Positions 1 to 6,167 of a stretch of DNA of 7,574 bases are shown one piece after another. This DNA is from Acidobacteriota bacterium (lineage in GTDB: Bacteria > Acidobacteriota > Terriglobia > UBA7540), in contig JAKAWN010000338.1 of NCBI GenBank assembly GCA_021827245.1, forward strand, positions 1 to 7,574, written 5' to 3'. Under the pieces are notes generated by a model that ran no database searches, was not told the DNA's origin, and saw nothing but the letters and a program-made list of their open reading frames with translations. Numbering within the stretch: the first letter of the stretch is position 1; each line of letters opens with the position of its first letter. A program made the position numbers and the translations under genes.

Positions 1-64
1 CGAGCTTTTCCGTGTTCTGAAAGACCTGCTGCTTCGCGTTTGGGAGAGCCCGTTGATCCGCTAG
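1..64 (+). CDS. 3' end of an unidentified protein (partial, runs off the window)
   Basis: The frame beginning at base 2 is open from the window edge and reads ELFRVLKDLLLRVWESPLIR before a TAG at 62-64. The mix of Leu, Arg and Trp reads like a natural helical C-terminus, while the other two plus frames give less protein-like text. Only 20 residues are visible, so no family can be named and a chance open frame is possible. A 7-bp inverted repeat (48-54 and 83-89) spans the stop codon, and a hairpin at 152-166 lies about 90 bases downstream; either could belong to the end of this gene. Confidence 0.4.
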   Translation, partial: ELFRVLKDLLLRVWESPLIR

Positions 65-151
65 GCGGCGGCTCTGATGGCTAACGGGCCGCTCGGAAAT
101 CAAGTGGTCCGCCCGGTGGCGCATCAGATACACGCTTTATAGTGTCTGCAG

Positions 152-176
152 TCTCGCGGAGCGAGAGGCCCGTTTT
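152..176 (+). terminator. Weak terminator-like hairpin
   Basis: TCTCGC (152-157) pairs perfectly with GCGAGA (161-166) around a three-base loop, giving a GC-rich 6-bp stem. The only T-run (173-176, four T) lies seven bases beyond the stem, which is too far for a textbook intrinsic terminator. It is placed where the upstream partial gene would be expected to end. It could equally be a chance stem. Confidence 0.25.
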
Positions 177-418
177 GACCTTCATATCCCTCGGCCCGTC
201 GCCATCAATCGCATCGGACCTCGCTGGATGGTTCTGGAGCAACGCCATCCCAAACCTTCTCTGCTACGCTGATCGCAGATATTAAAAATCAATCTCTGCG
301 TCACCCGCGAGACATTGAAGAAATGGCGAAACGCCCCGTGCGAAGGCCGGGCCACAAGGAAAACCTGCCCTTTCGACGAGCGCCGGAAGCTCTGAACGTT
401 ACGAAACCAGATAGGCCA

Positions 419-447
419 TTGCTTAGGCAAACGGGGAGGCGTATATT
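419..447 (+). promoter_or_regulatory. Candidate sigma-70 promoter for the carboxylesterase
   Basis: TTGCTT (419-424) and TATATT (442-447) are separated by exactly 17 bases. The -10 box matches the consensus at five of six bases; the -35 box keeps the TTG core. Transcription would begin near 454, giving a leader of about 80-95 bases before the esterase start. The leader opens with a TTGAC-N6-GTCAA palindrome. This is a pattern match only; the housekeeping consensus of the host is not known. Confidence 0.4.
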
Positions 448-452
448 GCCGG

Positions 453-468
453 TTGACCTGAAAGTCAA
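453..468. promoter_or_regulatory. TTGAC-N6-GTCAA palindrome, possible operator
   Basis: TTGAC at 453-457 and GTCAA at 464-468 form a perfect 5-bp inverted repeat around six bases. It lies at the predicted transcription start of the esterase, where bound repressor would block initiation. The size and spacing resemble half-sites of dimeric helix-turn-helix regulators in general, but no regulator gene is in the window and the repeat is short enough to occur by chance. Confidence 0.25.
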
Positions 469-531
469 AACGGAAATTTCGGCTGAGGCGAGTTCAACTG
501 AGTATCGAGAGCGCATGCAGGGAATTCGCAC

Positions 532-2226
532 ATGGAAAGGAAATCGCGGATGAGAACGTATTCCAAAGGGGTATTGTGCCTGGCCGCGATGCTGACGGCG
601 CTGACCGGTCTGGCGGCAAAACGCAACCCGATCGTTACGGTGGCGCAGGGGAAGCTCGAGGGCCGGTATTGGCCTGGCGGGCGTGGGGCCTATTTCAAGG
701 GCGTCCCGTTCGCCCAGCCGCCGACCGGCGATTTGCGATGGCGCGCACCCGAACCGCCCAAATCATGGACGGGGATCCGGCAGGCCGCCACATTCGCACC
801 GGCGTGCGCGCAGGAGCATGCAGGCGCGTGGAACTCTATTGCGGCCGAAACCGGCAGCGAGAATTGTCTCTATCTGAACATCTGGACGCCGGAATGGCCG
901 CCCACGCGGAAATATGCGGTGATGGTCTGGATTCACGGAGGCGGCAACGAGGGCGGCTGGGCGGGGGCGCCTGTATTTGATGGCGAGCCGCTAGCTCGTC
1001 ACGGGGTGATCGTCGTGACGATACAGTACCGGCTGGGCTTGTTTGGGTTTCTGGCTCTGCCCGAGCTGACCAAGGAATCCCCTCATCACACTTCCGGCGA
1101 TTACGGGATCATGGACCAGATCGCCGCGCTCGAATGGGTGCACGAAAACATTTCGCGGTTTGGCGGCGATCCGAGCCGGGTGACCGTCTTCGGGCAATCG
1201 GCCGGCGCGCTCGATACGGGGATTCTCCAGACATCGCCACCGGCGAAGGGCCTGTTCGCACGGGCGATCCAGGAAAGCGGGCCGGTGGGACTGGGCGGAC
1301 GACCGCTGCCGAGCCTGGCCGCATCGGAACGAAATGGTGAAAGACTCGTCGCCGGCTTGCACCCACCCTCGGCCGATCCGTTGAAATATCTGAGAAGCCT
1401 TTCCACCGAGGCGATCATCAAGGCCCAGCCACCCTATTTGCACGGAGGGATCGGGCCGAACGTGGATGGCTACGTGATTCCGCGTGACCCGGCCGAGGCG
1501 TTCGCCGCCGGTGAAGAAACCGCGACGCCGTTGATTATCGGCAACAACGCCCGGGAAATGACCGCGCCGGGCGGGCCAAGCGCGCTGAAGAAGGACATCG
1601 AGGCGTTTTATGGAAAGTACGCGCCGCAGGCGCTGCGATTCTACGGGCTGGCCGGCAACCCTCCGGCGTCCACGTATCCGCCGTACGGCGACGCGAACGC
1701 CCAATACCAGACCGACATGCTGTTCCGGTGCCCGACAGTGAACGAGGCGAGCGAACACAGCCGGGTCGCTCCCACCTATGAATACGAATTCTCGCTCCCG
1801 TTCCCGGGCAGTCCGGCCCAAGGGGCAGTCCATTCGACTGAGTTCGGATATGTCTTTGGCACGTTCGGCCTTATCGCGGGATCAGCGACCGGGAACCAAA
1901 TCACAGCACTGAGCCGGGCTCTGGACCAATGGTGCGGTTGCGGTTGGGCTGGATCGAACCTCGGAAACCAAATCGGCGCGGTTACTCCCGCGGAAGCCAG
2001 GATTTCCGCGGACATGCAGGCCTACTGGACAAATTTCGCGAAAACGGGCAATCCGAACGGCGCTTCCCTGCTCGAGTGGCCCGAACATAACACCGCGTCA
2101 AAAAAATATCTTGAAATGTCGGATCAGGGCCTGGTGGTGAAGGAAAAGCTGCGCAGTGGCATCTGCACGATATACAAAGATGCCGTCGTGGAACACAAAA
2201 AGAACGCGACCCACGAAAAGAACTGA
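532..2226 (+). CDS. Secreted type B carboxylesterase
   Basis: An alpha/beta-hydrolase of the carboxylesterase type B (cholinesterase-like) family, expected to hydrolyse carboxylic esters outside the cytoplasm; the natural substrate cannot be read from sequence. All key features are present. The oxyanion-hole HGGG is at 135-138. The nucleophile motif FGGDPSRVTVFGQSAG has Ser223. The likely acid is Glu342 (in GNNARE) and the base is His434 (in GAVHSTEFGYVFG). The family's second signature is ENCLYLN at 110-116, with Asn in place of the usual Asp. The N-terminus has a basic stretch and a hydrophobic run ending TGLAAK, consistent with a Sec signal peptide. At 564 residues it has full family length. 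ATG 532 has AGGGA eight bases upstream; ATG 550 has AAGGA eight bases upstream and gives a more compact signal peptide, so 550 is an equally good start. A hairpin at 2250 follows the gene, suggesting single-gene transcription. Confidence 0.95.
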   Translation: MERKSRMRTYSKGVLCLAAMLTALTGLAAKRNPIVTVAQGKLEGRYWPGGRGAYFKGVPFAQPPTGDLRWRAPEPPKSWTGIRQAATFAPACAQEHAGAWNSIAAETGSENCLYLNIWTPEWPPTRKYAVMVWIHGGGNEGGWAGAPVFDGEPLARHGVIVVTIQYRLGLFGFLALPELTKESPHHTSGDYGIMDQIAALEWVHENISRFGGDPSRVTVFGQSAGALDTGILQTSPPAKGLFARAIQESGPVGLGGRPLPSLAASERNGERLVAGLHPPSADPLKYLRSLSTEAIIKAQPPYLHGGIGPNVDGYVIPRDPAEAFAAGEETATPLIIGNNAREMTAPGGPSALKKDIEAFYGKYAPQALRFYGLAGNPPASTYPPYGDANAQYQTDMLFRCPTVNEASEHSRVAPTYEYEFSLPFPGSPAQGAVHSTEFGYVFGTFGLIAGSATGNQITALSRALDQWCGCGWAGSNLGNQIGAVTPAEARISADMQAYWTNFAKTGNPNGASLLEWPEHNTASKKYLEMSDQGLVVKEKLRSGICTIYKDAVVEHKKNATHEKN

Positions 2227-2249
2227 AAAATCAGGATAAACAGTCACAC

Positions 2250-2288
2250 GGGGCTGATGAAACTTCATCATTCTGTGTAGCCCCTTTT
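2250..2288 (+). terminator. Probable intrinsic terminator of the esterase gene
   Basis: GGGGCT (2250-2255) pairs with AGCCCC (2279-2284), directly followed by TTTT (2285-2288). An inner stem GATGA/TCATC (2256-2260 and 2265-2269) stacks on it around a four-base loop. A nine-base bulge (2270-2278) on the 3' side weakens the structure. It lies 24 bases after the esterase stop, which is the expected place. Confidence 0.5.
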
Positions 2289-2294
2289 CTGATC

Positions 2295-2480
2295 GTGCTG
2301 CCCAACGGTTCCGCGCATACACCTCATGAATCGGGCGGGCATGAATTTGTGACACATTGCGCCGTTTGCCACGCCGGGGACGGCTCCGGCAGTGCCATTG
2401 GTCCTTATTGCAAATACACGTTGAATAGGCGTGCCTTCGGTCCGCGAGGAGGTTCGCATGGGAAGCTTGAGCTTGCCTGA
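2295..2480 (+). pseudogene. Cytochrome c remnant with an orphan heme-binding motif
   Basis: A 61-residue frame opening with GTG contains GGHEFVTHCAVCHAGDGSG, with CAVCH at residues 22-26 (bases 2358-2372) followed by GP. The spacing of the Gly-rich start, CxxCH, GDGxG and GP is that of a class I c-type cytochrome. Covalent heme binding would need export, but no signal peptide precedes it. The usual 50-70 residues after the motif, including the distal Met ligand, are absent: the text soon becomes unrelated and stops. No Shine-Dalgarno sequence precedes the GTG, and the frame runs out of the terminator hairpin. I read it as the N-terminal core of a decayed cytochrome gene. A working tiny heme peptide is far less likely. 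Confidence 0.45.
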
Positions 2481-2602
2481 GAACTTTTCCACCTCTATAT
2501 GATCTATACACGAAGGCGGTGAACCGGCCAAACCTCCAGGAACTTCGACCTTATTACGAAGATTTGATTTCAAGGTACTTTCCCTCCGAGTTGCGGTGGT
2601 AA
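2471..2602 (+). pseudogene. Possible tail of a decayed gene, family unknown
   Basis: The frame from 2471 to the TAA at 2600-2602 has no start codon of its own that is preceded by a ribosome site. Its last 33 codons (from 2501) read like a natural protein end, including AVNRPNLQELRPYYEDLISR and a C-terminal SELRW. It lies just after the cytochrome fragment in a different frame, so it could be the frameshifted end of the same lost gene or of another one. I recognise no family, and chance protein-like text is possible. Confidence 0.25.
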
Positions 2603-2605
2603 AAT
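2597..2605 (+). promoter_or_regulatory. Extended -10 promoter candidate for the small ORF/transporter unit
   Basis: TGGTAAAAT fits an extended -10 element (TGn plus TAAAAT, five of six consensus bases). No good -35 box lies 16-18 bases upstream, which is usual for extended -10 promoters. Transcription would begin near 2612, about 50 bases before the GTG of the small membrane ORF. Confidence 0.35.
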
Positions 2606-2659
2606 CGCTTGCTCCAGGCGGCAGGAATCTTTGCAGGTGCTGCGGGATCGAGGCGTAGA

Positions 2660-2761
2660 GTGAAAACATCGATGGTGAAGGCCATTCTTACCGACAGCCA
2701 GTTCTGGGTTCCGGTTGTGGTGCTGGCTATCGGGGTCCTGTTGCTGGTTTACGTTCGATAA
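2660..2761 (+). CDS. Tiny single-pass membrane protein overlapping the transporter start
   Basis: A 33-codon frame whose product is almost wholly one membrane span: a short basic head, then ILTDSQFW, then about 18 hydrophobic residues (VPVVVLAIGVLLLVYV) and a terminal Arg. GTG 2660 has GAGG six bases upstream; the in-frame ATG at 2672 would give 29 residues but has a poorer site. The stop (2759-2761) lies inside the sequence that could serve as ribosome site for the transporter (AAGGGAG, 2760-2766), so the two genes look translationally coupled. It does not replace a lost first helix of the transporter, because the transporter keeps its own. A role as a transporter subunit or as a leader peptide is inference; the function is unknown. 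Confidence 0.5.
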   Translation: MKTSMVKAILTDSQFWVPVVVLAIGVLLLVYVR

Positions 2762-4064
2762 GGGAGCAAAGCGACTGACCCGGCAACTCCATTCTTCCAG
2801 TGTTTCGCGACCGCTGCATTCGCTGGGCGTACTGTGCGGGCTGGCGGCCGGCGCCTGGCTGGGAGCCGCCGAAGCCCCCGCCAAGCTCGTTACGCTGGGC
2901 ATCTCACCCTTCATTATTTCCCTTGGTATGGTGGGCGGTGTATTTGTGGCCCGATGGACGGTTCCCACCGTCATGAAGGGCACCGAATATGTTGTCGTCG
3001 ACTTGCGCGCCAAAGCCCATCTGATTGTGTGGGCCGTTCTGGCGGGGGCGCTCTGGGCCGTAGCCAACACCCTGACGGTATTTGCCATCCGTGACGTCGG
3101 GCTTTCCATTGCTTTCCCGCTTTGGAACACCAACTCCCTGGTTGGCCTCTTCTGGGGCTGGTTCTTTTTCCGGGAATTGCGCGGCGCAGGAAAGAAGGCG
3201 CAGTCGAAAGTAGTGGGTGGCGCCATCGCGATTGCGGGCGGCGCAGTGCTGCTGGCCTACGCGTCGGCTACAGCCCCGCTCGCCACGTCCGCTCACGCCG
3301 CGGCGGGAATCCTGGCAGCGCTCGGAGCCGGCCTGCTGTGGGGCACGATGTATATCCCTTACCGAAAAGCGTACCTGAGCGGCATGAATCCTCTTTCCTT
3401 TGTCACGGTCTTCACGGTGGGCGAACTCGGAACCGTGGCGGCGCTGGCCCTGGCTTTTCGCGGCGGCCTGCATCCCGTGCTGATCGATCTGGCGAAGGCG
3501 CGCCCGGCGCTCTTTTGGCTTTTCCTCGGCGGTTTCTGCTGGGTGCTGGGCGACCTGTTCCAGCAGTACGCCGCAAAGTATATCGGCATAGGGCGCGGTA
3601 TCCCGCTCTCCAACACCAACCAGCTTTGGGGGCTGGCATGGGGTGCGCTGGTTTTCAGCGAACTGGCCGGGCGCGGCACATCGGCGCAGGTGATGGTGGT
3701 TGCCGGCTCGGTGATGATGATTCTCGGCGCACTGGCCATCAGCAGCGCCGCTGCGCCTGCCTCGGAACACGTTTCATGGAGCGAAGCAATCGAACGTGAG
3801 TGCGACCGCTACGGCCTGGACCATGACGAAGTCTTCCGCTCCCAGGCGGGCGAAGATGTAATGGCGGACCGAGCCCACGGCTGGCGTTGGTGGGACATTG
3901 CCATCGTCGCTGCCGCCGTCGGGATTTTTGCCTGGCTCGCCCAAGGCACCCGCCGCCCGCCCATTGCCCTGCATCCCGTGTGGATCGTCGTCTTGCTGGC
4001 TGTCACTTTGGCACTCCTCATCGTCGGCAGTGTGCTGCTGTGGAAACGAACAAGGTTTTCGTAG
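2715..4064 (+). CDS. GRP-family (drug/metabolite superfamily) sugar transporter with C-terminal extension
   Basis: A multi-spanning inner-membrane protein of the glucose/ribose uptake-like (GRP) branch of the drug/metabolite transporter superfamily, probably a proton-coupled sugar importer. The two internal repeats each carry the family's PxxNTN loop: PLWNTNS at 135-141 and PLSNTNQLWG at 297-306, about 160 residues apart, each followed by a helix ending in an acidic FFREL/VFSEL. About ten helices span residues 35-350. The first is LGVLCGLAAGAW, leading into AEAPAKLV. Residues about 351-449 are extra for this family: a charged soluble stretch (AIERECDRYGLDHDEVF) followed by two more helices. 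The start is uncertain. TTG 2715 has no clear ribosome site and overlaps the small ORF. CTG 2775 lies eight bases after AAGGGAG and would give 429 residues. There is no ATG or GTG before the first helix. The substrate cannot be told. Confidence 0.85.
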   Translation: MWCWLSGSCCWFTFDKGAKRLTRQLHSSSVSRPLHSLGVLCGLAAGAWLGAAEAPAKLVTLGISPFIISLGMVGGVFVARWTVPTVMKGTEYVVVDLRAKAHLIVWAVLAGALWAVANTLTVFAIRDVGLSIAFPLWNTNSLVGLFWGWFFFRELRGAGKKAQSKVVGGAIAIAGGAVLLAYASATAPLATSAHAAAGILAALGAGLLWGTMYIPYRKAYLSGMNPLSFVTVFTVGELGTVAALALAFRGGLHPVLIDLAKARPALFWLFLGGFCWVLGDLFQQYAAKYIGIGRGIPLSNTNQLWGLAWGALVFSELAGRGTSAQVMVVAGSVMMILGALAISSAAAPASEHVSWSEAIERECDRYGLDHDEVFRSQAGEDVMADRAHGWRWWDIAIVAAAVGIFAWLAQGTRRPPIALHPVWIVVLLAVTLALLIVGSVLLWKRTRFS

Positions 4065-4182
4065 CCATCGTCACCATCAACGGGTCCAAGCGCCTTGAGT
4101 GCGCAAGGTGGCTTCCGGGGCACGAAAAAGGGAAGCTGGTGGCCCGATCATCCATTCTGTCATGGTTAGGCCAACGCTACAT

Positions 4183-4224
4183 CCCCATGCATCTCACGGT
4201 GCGAACCTCACCCCGATGCATCGG
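4183..4224. repeat. ATGCATC direct repeat ending in a 12-bp perfect palindrome
   Basis: CCCCATGCATC (4183-4193) recurs as CCCCGATGCATC (4211-4222), and the second copy extends to the perfect 12-bp palindrome CCGATGCATCGG (4213-4224). The copies are 28-29 bases apart, near three helical turns, so they would face the same side of DNA. They lie about 340 bases before the radical SAM gene. No binding protein is implied by sequence alone. Confidence 0.35.
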
Positions 4225-4552
4225 AGCCGGGCTGGCAAAATTCCTGATCATACATCCCATCCCGAAGTCTGAGATAAAGCCCGATGCCTCGCTTGCGGGC
4301 CAGTGCGATCCTGCACGCATTTGCAAAACGCCAGGAGGCGGTCGGCTGGTCCGGGGCGCGGATGGTAATTACTGTCCCTTGCGGCAGGGATGAATCCTTG
4401 CCCTTTCGAATCGCCCAGCGGGTACTCTAATTTCCACCCATTAAAGCTTTATCGGACACGGTGTGGTGATATGGTGTAGACTCTGCTGGGCTTGTGAGAA
4501 CCTTACTTCGAACTTCATTCTAACTCTCCAGGCACAACCATCTTGCAGTCAT

Positions 4553-4559
4553 AGGAGGG
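4553..4559 (+). promoter_or_regulatory. Strong Shine-Dalgarno site fixing a TTG start
   Basis: AGGAGGG sits three bases before TTG 4563. The next in-frame ATG (4593) has no ribosome site and would remove the first beta strand of the protein (AKVVLVNPS), so this site decides in favour of the TTG. The spacing is short, and the rare start codon may keep translation modest. Confidence 0.7.
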
Positions 4560-4562
4560 CTT

Positions 4563-6167
4563 TTGGCAAAGGTCGTACTGGTTAATCCTTCGATGTGCAC
4601 CGTGGGCTACAGTTTTATTACGCCGCGGTGGCTTTTTGTTATTGCTCAGGCAACGCCCACCGAACTGGTCGGCGATCCGATTCTGGTGGACGAATCCGTG
4701 GAAAAGTTCAACCCCCAAACCGTGGGTCCCGGAGACATCGTCGGGATTGGAATCACCACAGGCAACTGCATTCCCGGGTACCGCGTAGTGAGAGAGGCGA
4801 AGGCTCGTGGCGCAACCGTCATAGTGGGCGGAATTCACGCCACGATCTTCCCCCAGGAACCGTTGCAAAAGGGCGCCGACGCCGTGGTGACCGGCAGCGG
4901 CGAGGTGGTGTGGGGCCGGGCCGTCCAGGATGCGATCGAGAAGCGTTTGCAGCAGAAGTATGTGGGCGGGCGAATCGCCGGTGAGGATATGCGAAAAGCC
5001 CGATGGGACCTTCTCGACGCCACCAAGTACGTTTTCCCTTCCGTTCAAACCGTGGCGGGATGCCCGGAAAACTGCAGCTTCTGTTCCGTCTGGGTGACGG
5101 AAGGGCGGACACCCCGGCAGCGTCTGAGCGAGAAAGTCATTGAGGAAGTGAATGAGCTGCACGATCTGGGTTTTCGGTACATCGTCTTTGCGGACGACAA
5201 TTTCAATCCCGCGACCCTGGGGAGAATCGCCCGGGAGCCCGGTGAAAACAAGAGGCGTGAGTTTGAGAAAATCCGCGAGGAACGGTTGAAGTTTTTTGAC
5301 GAATACGACCGCTCGGTGCCGAAAGATATGTACGCCTTTGCCCAGATGACCACTGAGGCGACAACCGATGAAGAATACCTCCAGGCGATGTACCAGAAGA
5401 TGCGGATCCGGGTGGCGCTGATCGGAGTCGAGTCCTTTTCAGAAGAAGGATTAAGGAGCGCTGGCAAACTGTGGAACCCGGTCGGGGAGAGAATGGTCCA
5501 GGCCATCCAGAAGATCCAGGACAGCGGCATTTTCGTTTTGAGCTCGATCATTTGCGGCCTTGAATCCGATACGGTCCAAACCATCCGAACCATGAGAAAT
5601 TTTGCGACCGAGTCGGGCACCCTGTTTGCCCAGTTTACGGTCTTTAACCCGTACCCAGGAACCAAGGACTTTTATGAGATGATGAGCGACCGGAAGAACC
5701 TTGCCGAGCCGGACTTCCATCCCAAACATAGAACTCAAATCCTCTATGACGACTACTGGCTGAAACCGCTGAGGCCGGTTGACATTATCAAACATCCGAA
5801 CATCAGCACGAGTGACCTGCACACCGAGAACAAGAAGTGCTGGGACAGTTTTTACTCGCTGGGCGAAAGTCTTAAACGGAGCCGGTGCGGAAGAGCCAGG
5901 GGATGGTCCATGCCGGCGAGGCTGACTTACCTCCTTATCTGCCTGCTGTTCAAGCGAGCCTACGCGGGATATGGGATGGCTGCCGACAGTGTTCGAAGAA
6001 AGAAAAACGGGATGGTTACCAAGCTGATGATCAAAGCCGCCGTGGGCTCTTTTAACCGTTATCACCGCGAGAAACGCATGCGGTTAAGGATGCGCGTCAT
6101 CCCTGCCTCGCGGGGTGGCGCTGCTCTTGACGCACGAGCAATTCCGGAAGAGGCGGGATTTGATTGA
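4563..6167 (+). CDS. B12-binding-type radical SAM protein, substrate unknown
   Basis: A 534-residue cobalamin-type (class B-like) radical SAM enzyme. The N-terminal part (about 1-140) is a Rossmann-like B12-binding domain: it opens with VVLVNPS, carries GGIHAT at 89-94 and ends with GSGE at 111-114. It lacks a DxHxxG motif, so B12 would bind base-off without a His ligand, as is common in this class. The radical SAM core follows with the iron-sulfur motif GCPENCSFC (Cys167, Cys171, Cys174), then VFADDNFNP, GVES at 288-291, and ICGLES and YPGTKDF further on. The C-terminal 120 residues are basic, with a short hydrophobic patch (LTYLLICLLF) that may touch the membrane. Relatives methylate or rearrange unactivated carbons in lipids, antibiotics or peptides, but no substrate gene or precursor peptide lies nearby. 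It is probably transcribed alone. The 3' end overlaps a CopG-like antitoxin remnant. Confidence 0.9.
   Translation: MAKVVLVNPSMCTVGYSFITPRWLFVIAQATPTELVGDPILVDESVEKFNPQTVGPGDIVGIGITTGNCIPGYRVVREAKARGATVIVGGIHATIFPQEPLQKGADAVVTGSGEVVWGRAVQDAIEKRLQQKYVGGRIAGEDMRKARWDLLDATKYVFPSVQTVAGCPENCSFCSVWVTEGRTPRQRLSEKVIEEVNELHDLGFRYIVFADDNFNPATLGRIAREPGENKRREFEKIREERLKFFDEYDRSVPKDMYAFAQMTTEATTDEEYLQAMYQKMRIRVALIGVESFSEEGLRSAGKLWNPVGERMVQAIQKIQDSGIFVLSSIICGLESDTVQTIRTMRNFATESGTLFAQFTVFNPYPGTKDFYEMMSDRKNLAEPDFHPKHRTQILYDDYWLKPLRPVDIIKHPNISTSDLHTENKKCWDSFYSLGESLKRSRCGRARGWSMPARLTYLLICLLFKRAYAGYGMAADSVRRKKNGMVTKLMIKAAVGSFNRYHREKRMRLRMRVIPASRGGAALDARAIPEEAGFD

Larger units (their letters stand above)
65..531. 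other. Non-coding stretch upstream of the esterase
   Basis: No convincing gene lies here. Short open frames on both strands (182-430 minus, 323-553 plus) overlap each other, have arginine-rich unfamiliar products and lack recognisable motifs. What can be seen: the distal arm of an inverted repeat (83-89), an imperfect hairpin around 124-149 with ACAC/GTGT arms, the 152-166 hairpin, an A/T-rich patch near 279-292, and a promoter with a palindrome at 419-468. The length would suit a promoter region plus decayed sequence. Confidence 0.5.
4065..4562. other. Non-coding stretch between transporter and radical SAM gene
   Basis: I find no credible gene in these 498 bases. A 48-codon ATG frame at 4284-4430 has no ribosome site and an unfamiliar product. 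Visible structure includes CCTTG/CAAGG arms near 4092-4107 with no T-run, so it is a poor terminator for the transporter. There is a perfect palindrome at 4213-4224 with a related copy upstream at 4183-4193, and a small TCCCT/AGGGA hairpin near 4375-4390. The last hundred bases are AT-richer and should hold the promoter of the radical SAM gene, although no convincing box pair stands out. Confidence 0.5.

Noticed and set aside
323..553. 76-codon plus-strand frame upstream of the esterase
   Set aside because: No ribosome site, a basic unfamiliar product, and it runs across the predicted promoter into the esterase start.
991..1833. 280-codon minus-strand open frame opposite the esterase
   Set aside because: It is antisense to a gene with an intact catalytic triad, the product is Arg/Gly/Pro-rich without motifs, and it is explained by GC-rich codon use on the other strand.
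2904..3770. 288-codon minus-strand open frame opposite the transporter
   Set aside because: It is antisense to a clear membrane protein; its product is low-complexity, His/Arg/Gln-rich and without any recognisable fold.
3122..3799. 225-codon plus-strand frame inside the transporter
   Set aside because: Its product is very Arg/Gly-rich, as expected from an out-of-frame reading of GC-rich DNA; the overlapping transporter frame carries the family motifs.
4092..4110. CCTTG/CAAGG hairpin as transporter terminator
   Set aside because: The stem is only 5 bp and no T-run follows.
4284..4430. 48-codon ATG frame in the gap before the radical SAM gene
   Set aside because: No Shine-Dalgarno sequence, no recognisable motif and a length expected by chance in this base composition.
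4453..4482. CGGACA-18-TAGACT as promoter for the radical SAM gene
   Set aside because: Both boxes match only four of six consensus bases and the nearby TATGGT is as good; too weak to call.
5045..5665. 206-codon minus-strand frame opposite the radical SAM gene
   Set aside because: It is Ser/Arg-rich shadow text antisense to the conserved iron-sulfur and SAM-core region.
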